A stretch of 60,000 bases of DNA from Liolophura sinensis (GCF_032854445.1 NC_088295.1:36862510-36922509); one strand, 5' to 3'. Counted from the stretch's first letter, positions 18,789-34,100 are shown. Notes: generated by a model not told the origin, from the sequence alone. Translations and numbers: made by a program.

Positions 18789-20420
18789 GCAAGTACTGTT
18801 TGCTGGTTAGCAGAGAGAAATTGTGTAACTATATATAGCGTTAGGCAAGGCGAAACAAGCCTGTAATTTAACCTGTCTTAAAAGTTTTTAGCATAAATTA
18901 TGGTGACAGACAAATGTTTTCAAATGACATCAGTATGGTTTACCGTTGGCGTGGGCGAGTGAGTCTTCACTTTCGAGTTCAGTGTTAAGGGACGATGCTC
19001 TTCGAAAAAATATATGACAACAATTAAATACATCGTGTTTTCATGAAGTAACATTAAACATAGAGTCCTTCAGTGGGCCATTTTTATAAACTCAGTTGTC
19101 TACAGTATGTTAAATTGTCATTCACCGTGCTAGATTACCGGTACTCATGATTTGTAAATTCGTGTAAGAATGACATTACATTTCTTATTGTATTAGGCCA
19201 TTTACATGATTTCCTAACCTCGGGTTCATAGGAGTTTTTGTAGCGGGAGAAAATTCAATTTATCAATAGTGGAATATGATAAATGTACATGTAAAATAGA
19301 TTAAAAACTTGCATGCACATGTACTGTACATGTACAGCCTAATTAATGGGGTATCGGCAGACTTTCTCTCACAAAAGGTGGAGCTAGTGTGGATTAGGCA
19401 GGTCACAAGTCTTTTGTTGTGGGACGTGAAACATGTAATGTGCTGTGGTTTCATCTGTGACATATTTGGTCTACCCACTGTGACGTCTCGCAGTTGACGC
19501 TGCAGTGGAATGGCCAGCGTCACTGAAATGACGTAATACGTCCCACTTCCAACTTCTGCCGGTATCCCATTGGAAGCTGTATATTTTAACAATACCACAT
19601 ACAACATACACCTTCTAATTCATTATGATAACACATGAATGACGTCTAATTCATTAAGCTAACACATGTATTTGTCACCCCAAACATAAGGTCTAATGCA
19701 GTGTTGTCCATAAACACCAAACAAGCTTTTCATTTTAATAGTTAAATAACCAATTTTTTCTGCAGCAGCCTCAAATTTATACTCCTCTTTAAAGTGTTTT
19801 CACACATGACAACAGGTTCAAATGTCAAAAGTGTCACAGCTAAGATTTCTCGGCTATAGTCTATGTCTTTTAGATAGTCAACTATATTAAGGTGTCTGTA
19901 AACTCAGTCATACGCGCTACCAAAACTGCCTTTAGCCAGTGACATGTAATACCTGAAGCTCTACACTTTACATGTTGAACAAGGAAAAGGTAGTTAGAAT
20001 ACTTTATCTAATTCAAAATGTTAAACTCCATAAGCCCAGTTCTGACCCTAAGAACTCGTTACCTCAGGTGACGACATAATTATTAAGCGGTTAGAACAAA
20101 CTCCACACAGTAACATAGCCTACACTACTGTCTCTGCGAATAGACTACATGCTGTTAATTTCCTAATATCCACCCTTAATTCCATACCACATTGAGATCA
20201 TATACTACAAGAGATAAACCTGAATCCGTGGGTTCTTGGCAACAAAACAGAGCTTACGGACTTTAAAACTATGAATGAGAAAAAGTGTTCTTACTTCGTT
20301 TTCCTTGCAATAATATAGACTTCCAGCATATCCATGGGTAGAAAATATACCTGAAATATAGAGGTGTCATTTGGAAATATAGTTAAGAACATGGACCAAA
20401 AGGGAACGTTTTTTTTTGTT

Positions 20421-20433
20421 GGGGTGGGGGGGT
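20421..20433. repeat. Short T/G homopolymer mix
   Basis: TTTTTTTTGTTGGGGTGGGGGGG around this point; simple sequence only. Confidence 0.6.
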
Positions 20434-23400
20434 AAAGTTTGGCATAATGTCTGTAAGCTTAGGACTGTGGACCTTTATTTGATGATCATTAACAAATGAA
20501 GGAACACACAAAATCTAAAATATACAATTTAAAATCAAATATGTCTACAGCTGCTGTTCACTATATATATATATTCTCCATGCCTACATATTTACTGAAT
20601 GAAAACATACTTCACTGTGAATTTGAGAGTGACATTTGTTGCACTTGTACACATGTGCATGTGATGTATGATCCTACTATGCATCTGTACAAAGTTATGA
20701 CCTAGTTCAGTGTACATTATAACTCTAACCTCTTGACCATTTAGTTAGGAAGAGGTCAATACCCCGAGGACCTGGCTGTAAGGTAACAGCCTGACCCTAG
20801 TTCTCTATCATTCATATTAACTTTCTCTGAAAGGTATGTACAGTGTGACAGTAACAGTGGCTCTTGTGTTCTGTTCCAACCTCCAGAATGTGTTCTGCTA
20901 GGTATAACTTTATTGCGTAAAAATTATGTTTTGTTGCTGTTTTATAATTGTTTGAAACACTTGTTACAGTTGACTGGTTTTGTTGTCTGTCTGTCTGGCC
21001 TTTCGCAATCCCAGATTGTTTTGCCTGTTTGGTGTACGTGTTATAGGCCTGGTAGGCAGGTGCGTTGGTGCATGTGCATAAGGCCTGTAACCATGTTACT
21101 GACCCACTTTTAGGGTTCATCATGCAGAGGTTTTTCAGGCTTTCTTCAAATGAATACGGAACATCCTGTTTCAGTGCAGTTGTTAAATTAACCAAGTGCA
21201 GCTGTTCACAGCAAATGAATAATTTTTAGATGTGTGAAAAAGTATTGTATGTATTTTGCTTAAATTTGCTAGTGGCTACTACAAGTAGCTGACATAAATT
21301 GTAAGAAATTACAAATTTACAAAGAGAATGTTTGAGAACTTTTCGCTTACATATTTGATAAGCATCTAATCATTTTTTCAGAAAATCAGAATTTTCATAC
21401 AACAATCATTAATTTGCATGTGTAAATTTAGTAAATATTTATTGAATTGAATGTATTTTTTGTCAAAAAGTTTGAAGCATGGTATTATCTTAAAATTGCC
21501 TTATCATCTTTGTCTGCATCACGTAATTCAGGGAGATTCTATTGTCTTAGGTGAGTTGTTTAAAAGTAAGGAATACATAAATAAGGTTAACGGAAGAATA
21601 GCATCAAGTTACACATTTATGTACATTGCATTGGCTTTGAACCTGAAGTCTGTCAGTTTAGGTCAGCACAACATGCATGTTATGAGGTATAGTCTACTGT
21701 GAAAGAAATACTTGTGCTTAATACTTAAACCTAGAAGAATTAACATGCTTCAGATTTTGCGTACCGGTATCTGTTATGCATATCCCTATTACAGTATCTA
21801 ATGGTAAGCTTTTAAGGCACCACTGTTTAGAAGTAATTGTACATTAGTAATTTCATGAGATTAATGAAGGGATGGGTGAACGCTCTAATTAAAGACCAAA
21901 GCTGTGGTGATCCCAGCATGGGTAACTAATGCTTAACACCTACATGTACCTGACAGTTAGACATCTGGTGAAGTTTGATCTTTACACCAGTTGAACTTCA
22001 CTTACCAGTACATGTGCACTTTAACCATTGTTTGACATCAAGGTTCTGTCTGGTGTATAGAAAACAGCTTTCAGACATGATGACCGTTAATTGCTTTTGC
22101 ATTAAGTTAATTACTCATTGATTGTCCAGAATGTTGACCACAGTTATATATTCACAACATGAATATTGAACAGACATTCATTCATAAATTTATATTTTGT
22201 GAATTCTCAATTAAGTTTTTAACGAACTTTGCATGTCCTCACATAAAGCAGTAATGCTGATATCAGTTGGAAAATTTGTTAATCCATGTGAAGAAGTTGC
22301 AGTGTTGAACTGAAATGAACACCTACTGTATATGTATATCTGTATTTAACTTGTTTCACTTTATCTTGGTACATGTATAAAATATTCAGACTTGTTTGAC
22401 AGAAATGGTTGTTTTTTACATGTACATATTTACAGTGTTTTGGATGTGGGTGATATAAAGTTTAAAAAAGGCAAGAAAAAGACAATAACAAAACAAAATG
22501 GAGGCATCAGTTGAACCATTTCAAACAATAGCACAAAACTTTTTTGTTTTTTTTTTATTTATTAATTTTTGTTTTTTGACGAGTTTATTTTGACTGAATA
22601 AATGCGGTTAAATGCTTGAATTCTGTTGTGGGCTGTATTTACCGTATTGCTATCTTATGCTAATTTTTTTCCCCTTTCGAAGAGATTTTTGGGACTTTTA
22701 CCAGTGTAAAGTACACTAATATACAAAAATCAGCTGCTAGTTTATGCCAACAGTAATTACATTATTTATGATGAAAAAAAAAAAAAAATCAGTGAGATCA
22801 TTGACACCTATATGTACATGGGTAAAAGCTCAATGTAGTATTTAAGCAAATGACTTCACTCAAAAAATCTAAACGAAAAAGTAGTTTTGGCTATGGTTTT
22901 CGTGTTATTGGCTATGTGTTATCTGGACCTTATTTATTCATGTTTGAGGTACATGTATGAAGTTGAAGAAGTTAAGGACATATTGTGGTAATTTAAGTTT
23001 ATTTAAGTCTGCTGGATTTTTGCTTTGACATGGACATCTTATTTATCAGTCTTATCTGTGTGCATGGTAATATAGGAAATCTGACAACTGTTGTTCACTT
23101 CAGATTTTCTCCCTACCTTAAAATCAATAACAAAATTGGGTTTTGCATATAAATTAGATCCAGGCCCACAAGAGATGTTGATCTCAAATTTGTCGGAGGT
23201 GACAAAGGCTCACCTGACCTGGTAGAGAGGTGTTTATTCAGTTCAGTTCAGTGACATACATAGGCTTGCGGATATGCGCATGTCTGACATCTGCAGCTGG
23301 CACAGTAGACTTGTTTTTCTCTGTTATTATATGTAAAACATATGTTAACAAATATCTACCTTTTTTAAATTACTTTTCTTTCTCACAATAAACATGTCTA

Positions 23401-23880
23401 AGGCCATAAGTGCACATGTATATGCCTAAATGGATGAGCCGATTCGTGCATATATTGCCATAAAAATAAACACTGAAAACCTTTTAATATGATAACAAAT
23501 GTTGGAAAAAGTAGTCAGTGATTGTTATTTGTCTGCATGTACATGCAGCATGTACTCATTTGAAAAAATTGCACTGCCTCATTATGGACTGAATTACAAA
23601 AAGATTTCTAAGTGAAATGCTGTCTGATAGACAGAACTTGGTACATGTAGTTCAAGCTCTTGTATTCGATGTACCCAAATTCATCATATATGAAAGAGCA
23701 CCATTCACTGCAAATTACAAATGTTTTTAATTTGATTTTGGATGCAAAAATACATTGGTTGGATTTGTCAATTTTAGAAGTCTTCACAGGATAATGCCGT
23801 CAGAATGTGCTTGAATAAACAATTTGCCAGCATACGAAAAGATTGAAGAATTACAGTAATACAGATGATCATGTATTATT

Positions 23881-24070
23881 TTTTTAGTCCACTTCCAATA
23901 GTGAGATTGAGGGTGTGGGGTTGTGAGAGGACTATAGGTTTACTCCTCATCTGTTCATCTGTCAGCCTGTCACCAAACAGTTTTCTCGACATTTTTGATC
24001 AAAATGGTTTGAGGTACATGTATTAAGTTGGAACATGATACCTGGCTTCATCCAGAAGAGTATCATTTAG
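23881..24070 (+). repeat. Dispersed repeat of unknown class, copy 1
   Basis: Shares order and spacing of several words with 34200-34420: TAGTCC, GGGTGTGGGG, GGACTATAG, CTGTCA, TTTTCTC/TGA, AAAATGGTT, GTTG-AA and TGATACCTGGCTTCA. No terminal inverted repeats are visible. Confidence 0.65.
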
Positions 24071-24118
24071 TGGCTTTTTCATCATTATTTTCATCTTCTG
24101 CAAGATTATCAAATAACT

Positions 24119-24165
24119 GTTGAAATATTCTTGAGTGCCCAAGAAAACAACAAACAAATAAATAA
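24119..24165 (+). repeat. SINE family 1 tail fragment
   Basis: TGAAATATTCTTGAGTGCCC followed by AAACAAATAAATAAT, the last part of the family only. Confidence 0.65.
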
Positions 24166-27100
24166 TGTGCATGCATACATGTATATGTACTAAACGCATG
24201 TACCAGTACATAGTAAATTCACTACTTTGGAATGCATGTGAGTACATGTGTATCTGCATATGTGGACTGTAGTGTCAAAACAGTGCTCAGATTTGAAAGA
24301 AAAGATAACAGTGCTAGATGTGCATGTACACATACATTCACAAAAGCCATATATGTTTGGATGCAGGGCATCTTCATGGAAGTATGTTTCCTAAACATCC
24401 TTGTAACCATATATATGGAATGAATCATGGAATGTGCAGCTCATATCCTGTCCTCTAAAGTCATCAGCAGTCAGTACGCTGTCCAGCGCGAAGACTGAGT
24501 GGAGTGACAGAATGCAGTTTTCTTTGTTCTTCCAGGCCGACATGTACATGTAGCTGCAGAGACTAGCATGCCTTTGAAGCACATGTATGTAAAAAAAGTA
24601 CATTTTTCTGTACTCAGTAAATAGGGCTGATTTTTTGTGAGTAAAACTATATTTATTTGGTGAAATCAGACTTGTGGAACCTAATGTACATTGGTACATG
24701 TCATACAAACAACTAACTAACTTTAAAAGTAAAGCCACATATTTGTTACAATTTTATAGGCAGTAGATGGGCAGGGGGGAATATTTTCAATTGATGATGA
24801 TGCGTTAGCATGGAAATTCCTTCATCCATGTATATTTTTTTCATGTTCTGATTTAAAAATGGCTTTTTATGCTATGCAGCAGATTTGTGCTCTACCTTCT
24901 ACCTTCAAGTCACTTTCAGAATATTTATATTTTAGGCTATTTTGAAGTATGACGAAAGTCATTTGCATATATATATACATGTACATGAATGAAAGATATT
25001 TTACTTTCAGTGAATTTATACCTGTTGAAAAAAAGGCACATTTCAGTTTTCATTATCCCCTTGCCAGCATTTACATGTAGTTGGTGAAGTGAAAATACGG
25101 TATAGTGTATGTAGCCTAATGAGCATCCTGCTTGTCCATTTGTTTTGTTAACCTTATCATTGAGGTCCATCTGGCTTTGTTCCCATCTACATTGTCTTGG
25201 CCAAATTCTTATCAAACTTTGTGTACAGTCAACATATTGCATCCAAGGAGGGGAATATCGCATGTTCAACAGATTTAATGTATATTTATTAGCTGTATCA
25301 AGCCTTCCCAGTTCAGTCACATTAAGACTGATTCACTCTGATGTACATACAGGCTGAGTTATTCTCAATATTGGTGCACTGCTCGCCCTGCATGCAATGA
25401 ATTGATATCATAAATTCTGCAGATTACATGTACATCCATTATCATATTAATTATGATTACGAGTGTTAAGTTTATGAGGCTAATTTAAGGTGAGTTGTAA
25501 TGACTGAGATTGATCACCTCACTAATTTTAAGATTTAGGTGCTGTTAGGCAACACCATTTTCATTGTGTGTTTTAAGGGCGAGTCAACAATCCATAAATG
25601 GAAGAAAAATGAAATTGAAAATCCAGCTTTTTAATTTGTCCAATGTTACGGTTAATGGCTGATTTTCTATTTCTGCAAGGCTTTCCGATCACATAGAAAG
25701 GGCTTTCTCTATATCTGGAAAAATTGCTTGGACCAGTCAGTATGTATTTCACATAAATTAGATGAATTTTCAGGTTTATTTTTACTTTTATACCCTCCTC
25801 TAAAAAGTTTTTTTGTGCATTTGAAACTAACATTTAAACTGGCGTGACCTTCATATGTAAAATAAGTCACGCCACATATCCACTATGCTTAATGACAAGC
25901 ACCTGGCTAGGAGATTTGAATCATTTCCCTGCCTGTTGTTGTTCCTGGGCCATTGACCGTATTGCACTTAATAGGGCACACTACTTATGCTACATCATTT
26001 TTACATGTATAACATGTAGCTGTAAAGTGCATGAGTACATGTATTTGTAACTTCCTGGCCTGTTGGCTGTTAGCTAGTGCTGGATGGACAGCATAATAAT
26101 TACTGTAAAGTTGACAGTTGTCTGAGCGGTTCAACCTTAAAAATAACTGAGATCGAGGGATTATTGACGTTTATTACAAAGATTACTGACATTGAAGTTG
26201 GCCGAATAAATGTCGCTCAGCTTGATTTGGCCTAGATGAGGTATTATCTAGATTGACTCAGTTGGTATAAATGGATCACTAGGGGTACTTGTTGTTGTTA
26301 TGCTGAGCAGCACCTGTGACCGACTACGTGGGCTGAGTAGTTCACCTGGAAGGGCCTTGTTATTATCCCTTGGTCCAGTTCTCCAGACCTGACCCACATT
26401 TTTATCTGTCCAGCCATGTGGGACGATATGTCAAGGTCAGTATGATGCCATCATACAGCTTTTCAAGCTTATAGCTCAAGACTGTGTTTTTAAATGCCTT
26501 AGCAGGGATATTTGTGCTTTCAATGCAAAAACTTCCTTATTGTCCAGGCGAAAAGAGGAGAAAAAAATGTGTTCACCAGCTATTTTTACGTGACACTGGG
26601 TAATCTTGGTTAAACATAAATCTTCAGCGCAGCATGTGCGTTATTTACAGGCCCTGCTCCTTTTTCACAGTCAAGTGAAATCTGCCGTGAGTTAGTGTAC
26701 AGTTAGGCGGTATAGGGTAGAATGACAGGTGATACCTAGTGTCGAGCACATGTGCAATCGCTGTCATTTGTACACAAACTTCCATTCATCATTCAGGGTA
26801 AAAGCAAAAACTACTTGGTTTATTATGACATATATATGTTTTCATTCTGTTAATATCACTTGATTTATGCATAGTCTGCATTTAAAAGAAAGAAAGAATA
26901 GATAGTTTTGTAAGCAGTTTGTGCATGTTGGTGAAGAAGGGCAAACCAGAACTGGAAGTAGGCAATACCCAGGGTGATGTGGAAATTAAATGTATTTCAT
27001 AATTGCATTATAATAAGTATAGGCAAGGTATTAAATGTAAGTGAAAATTGATCACAGATTCGGTTGTACAAATGTACATGTATTTTTCTTAAGCTTCTGA

Positions 27101-28101
27101 AAAGCACAGGTACATGAACACTTAAGAGTTTTGTAATTTTTTTTACTGGTATGATATTGTTAAATATGTCCAGAATTGGTTTGCCTGATAGAAGCTCTTA
27201 CGTCCTCTGTAGCCCGGATTTGGCCTGCTCTAGTAGGCTCCTCCATTTGAATAGAGCTCCATGTCAACAGGGCAGGGGCTCAGGTGAAATACCGCATTCA
27301 CATAGGCAAACTTGAGAACCACTACCAGACTTCTGTGGAAACTCGTCAGGCAGGTGTAAATCAGGTTTAAATTAACAGACGAGGTTTTGGATTCTAAAGT
27401 GCCTGGCTCGGCTCTTGTGAAAGGAATCAGTGCATGATCACTCTTCTTTTGTCATGTTTACTGTCTGAACCAGATATCACCTATATGGGAGCATTATTGC
27501 AGCCAGCAAGCATGAAAGTCCTGTCAGTGAATATGAGGTTTACATGCACATGTTGCAGGCAAGTTATTGATGATTCTACTTTGATGCCTATTTGACAGTT
27601 GCTTTCACAGTAAGGGTTCAGTGCAAAATGATTATAGTTTGAGATGATTGTTCGCAGAAATTAGGAGACCAACATGTATGCTTGTTTTGCCCATTTCATT
27701 GTAATACAGTAGCAATAAATTTAGCAGTTGATTGCAGTGTGAAATGATTTAAGCTCTAGCTGACCTCTGACCACAAAATATTCATTTACATGTATTTGGT
27801 TTCAGTATACTGTATGCAGAGGTGTATTACGTGTACGTTCATCTCCTGTGATTTAATTACAACTGATCGATACATGTGCCTGTAGTATGATTCTGCCACA
27901 ATTATCATGGAGAAGGTATAGCTACATATATGTACATATAGTATAAATGTAGGTACATGTAACATGACTGCATTATCTTAATTTGTGGATAGCTGTGTTT
28001 TTTGACCAGAGAGCGAAAGTCAAGGGAGGTAAGTAGCCAAGGGAGGTTATTATAGTGTTTCAAGAGAGGTTAATGTCATTTCATTATTTTTGTCTTTGCA
28101 G

Positions 28102-31100
28102 ATTCAATTCTGGGTTTCTTATATCGCTGCTAGTGAAAGGGTTTCATTGACTTGACCCATAACAGAGTGGTTATTGTTCCTTCGTGGTTACATCGAATCA
28201 GAGTGTCTTTCCAGAAAGACAGTTGATTCTGAGACCAAATTAAGGAGAAAAGAAAGGAAAGGAAGAAACGTCAAAAGAACATCCAGCTTGAAAATTGGAG
28301 GAAAGCCAAGATGAGCAAGATGTCGACAAACAGTGACAGTGATGATGACATCATATTGTTCCCTATCACAGATCTTAATGATGATGACGACAATGAACAC
28401 GAGTCGTCAGAGCGCAGTGACAGTGACAGTGACAAAGTTGAGCAGAAACCGAAGATGCTCATGTCCCTGCGACAGAGGAGACTCTCAAAGGCACTGGCTG
28501 CTGCAGAAAAAATGCCCAACCTAAACATCCACAAGAAACACTGGTTTTCCGCAATCCGACGAGCGCGCAACATGGAAGACCCATGGTCGGTGTTCCACAT
28601 CGAGAATTTGCCGGCAGAGAAGGTTATCAGACACAGGTACAACGCCCTAAAGAAGGTCTGGACCAAGGATGAGGTGGTCGTCAAGATGGAAGAAAAAGTG
28701 CGAAATTCAGGTTTTTGCATTAATTGATAACGGTTTTGTCTGAATTTAAAACTATGAGAGGTGTAAGGTTGGAGTTGAGAGGTTGTAGCCAAAAGATGTA
28801 TTGGAAAATCGAAAGCATTGAAGTAAATGATACACACTTAACAAGTTTCTTTTGAAATTATAGCTCTCTTTTGAAGCAGTTAAATTTAGTGGGTGAATCA
28901 GTCAAATGTTGGGTCAAAGTTATCTGACCATAGTGATGCTTTTGTACCTTTTTAAATTGATTTTTTGACTCAAAAGCACTATATTTTGAGATATGAATGA
29001 AATTTAGTGATCAGAATAATAGAAATTTTAGTCGGTTTTGGCACTGGCATAATTTTTCGTGTAACTCAACCTCCACCTGTTTTTGTGAAAATCTGTTCAT
29101 GACCACATTGTGTTACATGTATATATGTACCTAAGATGATTTTGCATTCCAGGCTTTTAACCGGGGGGCAATGAGGCAGTGCTTTAGAATGTAAGTGTAC
29201 ACATTTTCATGTATGCATGCTAACTGTTACACTATAGATATTGGTTGAATTGTTTTCAAGTGAGATATTTTTTATACCTGTGTTGTTTGCATGTCGTGTT
29301 GTGCCTGGTAAAGCTGGCATTTAGCCTATATGACCTGGTCAGGTATCCTTCCATGAGTTGCAAGTTGCTCATCGCATTTTATGCACATGTGCAGTCTGAA
29401 GCTACCTAAAAGCTGACGAAATTGAATTAGAGTACGTCTATTTGTTTATTTGTTGTTTAATGCCATACATAAGAATTTTTCACCTGGACTATGGCAGTCA
29501 TTTTTCTGGTTGGGGTAAACCACCGACCCTTGGCAAGTTACTGACAAACTTTGCCATGTATGACATACATATGTGTACACGCTATTAATGGAAGACCAGC
29601 TGTCCGCTAATGTTAAACTAAGCTAATGGCCAAATTATCAGCATCGACTGCTTATTGTCACCAAGGCCTCATTAACAGCGGGACTAGAGAATCTACAAAT
29701 TCCGTGTCCAAGGCCGGGATTGAACCCATGTTCGGGCCACTTGTCTTAGGTAGGATTGAAATATGCAGTATGAACAGTGCAAGGATGGATGGGTGCTGTA
29801 CATGACCCTGCAGAGAAACCATTGAATGGTGTTTCCTAAGAACCTCTAGAAACTGGATAAGGCTATGAAGAACTGCACGTTATAATATATGCAGCTATGG
29901 TGTATCCAGGACAGCGTAATCATGTACATGTAACTGTAACTTACATTCAATATTCAACATGTCAGTTGTTAATGTTATATGAAAATGTATATAGCCATTG
30001 TAAAATCTAAAAGTGATGATGCCAAAACATCATTTTACTTGTACATGTTAGGGGACATTTATCTCTGGTAAATCTAAAATCGTCTCACGTTCATTCCCAC
30101 GGGGAAGTCTTTGTCCGCTATCATCTGACATGTTTATGTTTTCAATTAACCAGCAGGCTTGTGTATGGGAGAATCTGCTAGGGTACATGTACAGGGGCAT
30201 TTAGTTTTATAACTATGTTAAGATAGGGTCAATAAACTATCGTTTAACAAAACAAATGCATTTACGTACATGTACATACATATGTGTATGTATGTAAAAA
30301 TGAATTTAACCTTGGGCCATATTATGATATAATAACCTTAATTAGCTGATGTGAAAGATTGTTTCCTTTGTTGATATAGTTTGGGTGTGTGCATTCAAAT
30401 GACAAAGGCTTTGATTAATTGTGTTTAATCATGTGAAGGTTTAGATTAGCTTTTGCATCACCTGATTTATGGCAACCCATTATTCTCTGTTTAAGCCTGT
30501 AAATCTGCCCCAGCTTACATTTATGTGAACAAAGGCATTATTATGATGGTAGCACCTTTAAGATTTGCACATACAAACGTATATGTGTACACATTGAAGC
30601 TGTCACCTGCATGTGCTACAGTACATGATCATGTACCTTAATTCTTAACCTTTTCAACCACTTCTGCAACCAATATTTTGAAATATTCCAAGAGAATTAT
30701 GGGGTGTAGAGAAATAATTTGCACAGTTTTATGAAACTTTTCCTTTAATAACACAAACAAATCATTTTTAGCACCCTTTTCATTATAATTGAATGCATAG
30801 TTTCCATTGAAAAAATTTGCTTTAGTGGTTGAAAAGTTTGACAATTGTGCAGGTCTACAGGTAAGCATGGCAGGGAGTAAAACTACGGAATATGCTGTTA
30901 GGCTTGCCACAGAACAAACCATGATGCCAAAGTGAAAACAATGCCAAGATGAGACGTATTGATGCATCCACAGATAGAAGCGAAAACTATTTGTGTACAT
31001 TCATGACATAGATAACACTAGAAAAACACAGGTACACGTTGCTGAAAACAATTCTGCTAATGGTGCACTGAGCTGGAGTGTTGGTAAACGAACTGGTTTA

Positions 31101-34100
31101 AAGTTGACTTTGTTACAAATTGTGACGTGAATGTGAATCATCTCTGATGCATTGCTGTAAAAGTACATGCACATGTAGGTCAAAAGTATACTGGCTCACT
31201 GGCTGTAAACAAGAATACATGGTCGTTTTCTCCCTTGGAGTGTTGTGAGGATATATTGATCACAAAGTCCAGACTCTGCAGGTAGCATGTGTGTAGATAT
31301 ACCCTAAATCACCTAAAATTTCATCCACAAAAGTGCATTTTTAGGGGCAAATAAATGTCACAAAATATTATTTTGGGTCCGAAACTTACAATTTTCCAGC
31401 AGAATATCACCCCATGTTCCGAGCAAACCTTAAAACACCTTTCTGAAATCAAGAAAACCTCAGAATCAGGGGGGAAAATGGGAAAGTTAGTAATGGACGA
31501 AATTTATGGTCATTTAAGGTCTGTATGTGTACATGTATAATTGTAAAAATTTGCAAGAGGAGCCCGTCTGATTTATGGCATTTATGATTCACTGGCTCCT
31601 TTGTGAGCCCCTCACTAGCTTTTTTGGGAGCCCCTCACTGGCTACTTTGGCAACCTTGACTCTTGACCAATAAGTTTACAGACTCGCTTATTTGTGCATT
31701 CCATTCAGTGGATTGTTACTTTAAATAATTATAATAACATGGCTAAACAGATGGCACATTTTTGTGATAGGATTTTTTTCATACTTTTCGCAGTAAATGT
31801 GGCAAACAAAAAATCAGTGAATTGATGTGAAATATTGGATAAATGTACTGGCACAACATGTTCGTGTATGTTTAGTTAAAGTTGAAAACATCTGCTGCCC
31901 TTTGACTGTCATGGCTGTGTACAGTAAATCTATTGATGGCTGCTACATCAGTCATATATCACAGAAGGACTATAAATCACTTGAGCCAGTTAGGCCTGTG
32001 AAAGATAAAAATGCAGTTTATTACCACTTGGGCCAGGTCAGAGCAATACCATCACCTGAGTGCTCAGGAAATCAGATGATCTCATGTCAGCGTGTTAACA
32101 TAAAAACTCGAAAATCACCATGCAAGCAATAGTGTTGAGTTGTTGTTGACCTATTTAAAAGCAAGGCAAGTGAAATGGTTTGTTGCATTTTGTACACACA
32201 CAGGCAAGTGCATATTAATGTGATCCATAAATTTTACGAAGATGTTCTTTTTATCTTGTGAAGGTAATACAATATTCTACCCCGCTGTTAGTTGCGGGCC
32301 GTGTGCAGATATAGGTACTAAATTGAGATGACCTTTCAAACAGTATCAGGTGTGTTATGCAGTACACCAGTGGGTACATTTACCTCCCCGAGTAATATCA
32401 TTTCATGCTGTTTATGTCTACAAATAAAAGATTTGAGTTTGTTTACTTGTTAGATTTGCTTCGTGATGTATATTAAGGTGAGCTATCGGAATTTCTTTCA
32501 GTGATGAACGTGTTATTTTGCACAGTTTATAGCTAGTGCTTTTGTTTCTACATTTTTATATTTTTACACCCAGATGCAATGACATTGAAAAAGAAACGTT
32601 TGTTTCAAGATGTTCCAATCTGAGCTCAACAGTATGCCACCATAATACATGTACAGTAAACTTTTATGTTTCTACATCATGCAACAATAAGATACAGTGT
32701 CATACATATGCAACTTTGATGTGTCTAGGTCAACAACTGTGACCTCAGCTTGCCATTGATTGGTCTAAAAAGCATGACATCTGTGTCGGGAGTAAAACAG
32801 AATGGCAGCATGAAACGTGCAGTGTTTGCCACATTTTCTTGATTTTAGAGGGTAGAATAGACTTGAACACCTTTGTCTTGGTGTTTGTTGCGTAATCGGA
32901 TACCGCTGAACATTGTTTCATACCTCCTCAAATCCCCCCCCCCCTCCCCGAATCCCTCGTATCGGGCTACTCAACAAACACCGCTATGGCTATGATGTAG
33001 AAGTGAAATAAATTTCCCTTCTACATCAGTGCATGCAGGGTTGAATTTAAGCAGCTATGGCACTACTCTTTACATTTGGCCATAGGTTAAAGTTTTTTTC
33101 ACATTCTCACATTGAAAATATCAAGTGGCCATCATATAATAGCCACACCCTGTTCCTCTCAACAGATGATTAAGGTAAAGTGCAATGTAGGTCTGAGGAC
33201 CCAAGGACTGTTAATGAAAATAAGTTAGCCATTTATGATAAAAGATAAATGTACATGTACAAGATAAAAAATAAGTGGCTTGTTAATATTTAGTGGCCAG
33301 TTTCTGAAAGAGGAAAGCTCTGTTTATTGGTCAAGCAGGAATGGTATCCTTCACAAGCCTGGGCAGCAATGAATGCACAGGCCAGCGTTGTCTGTTGTCA
33401 ATATTCTGTTTTTGGTTTGAAAGGCTAAATTGGGTGTAATTATTTCTGACAAGTACAGTATGTATCATGAATGGTATCTGTTTATAGTCAAGCCAGTGCA
33501 GTAGTTGATGAAGACAGTTAATCACAGACATTTGTTTGAGTGGAAATAAAAGCTTGTATTGTGCAGGGTTGGTTTGACTTGGCAGGCATGGTAAACATCG
33601 AGTTCACCAGGGGCTGGATTGCAGGAATATCCTCCAGTCTTTGAAGGACAGCTGTATGGGTCAATCTGACCTTGGGATGTCTTATTTTTAGCTTTTCTGT
33701 GGGTGAAAGATTTTCATGGGTGTCTGTAGAGGATGTTGCAGGGGGGATTTTGTTCTGTCAACCTGTTAAAAATGTGCCCTGGTAAATTTTGTCTTTTGTC
33801 AAGTTGTGTCTAGAAATAAAATAGTAAGATGGGTGATTGACAGCTAGGAATATCTGGTCAGTGTTGAGGGTGTTTATCTTTGCTGTGAACTGACCCTGGC
33901 TGTATGAGGGTCAGGTCGGTGGTATGTAGGCTGAGCATGTCATCCAGGAACTTTACACTCTTGGATCTGTTTACAATAATACATGCTAATTGTCACCTCC
34001 TGATATACAGTTTGGCATATACCTCAGTGTATACACATGGTGATTTACTGTTAGCCTGTGACTGACCCCAAACATTCACCTTTCAGATGTGTCCATGGCA

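Larger units (their letters stand above)
18789..28101 (+). other. Long gene-free stretch, probable first intron of EEF2K
   Basis: About 9.3 kb with no exon-like conserved frame on either strand. It holds a dispersed repeat near 23.9 kb, a decayed SINE tail at 24119-24165 and many TACATGTA/GTACATGTAC palindromes. If the 18.7 kb exon is not part of EEF2K, this is intergenic. Confidence 0.5.

Noticed and set aside
20812-21195. 127-codon minus-strand frame
   Set aside because: Random-looking composition, no splice or domain support.
28271-28837. 188-codon minus-strand frame
   Set aside because: Shadow of the EEF2K first coding exon, whose plus-strand product matches the family.
29700-29752. tRNA gene suggested by the B box GGGTTCAATCCC on the minus strand
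   Set aside because: No cloverleaf can be completed; it is the head of a SINE.
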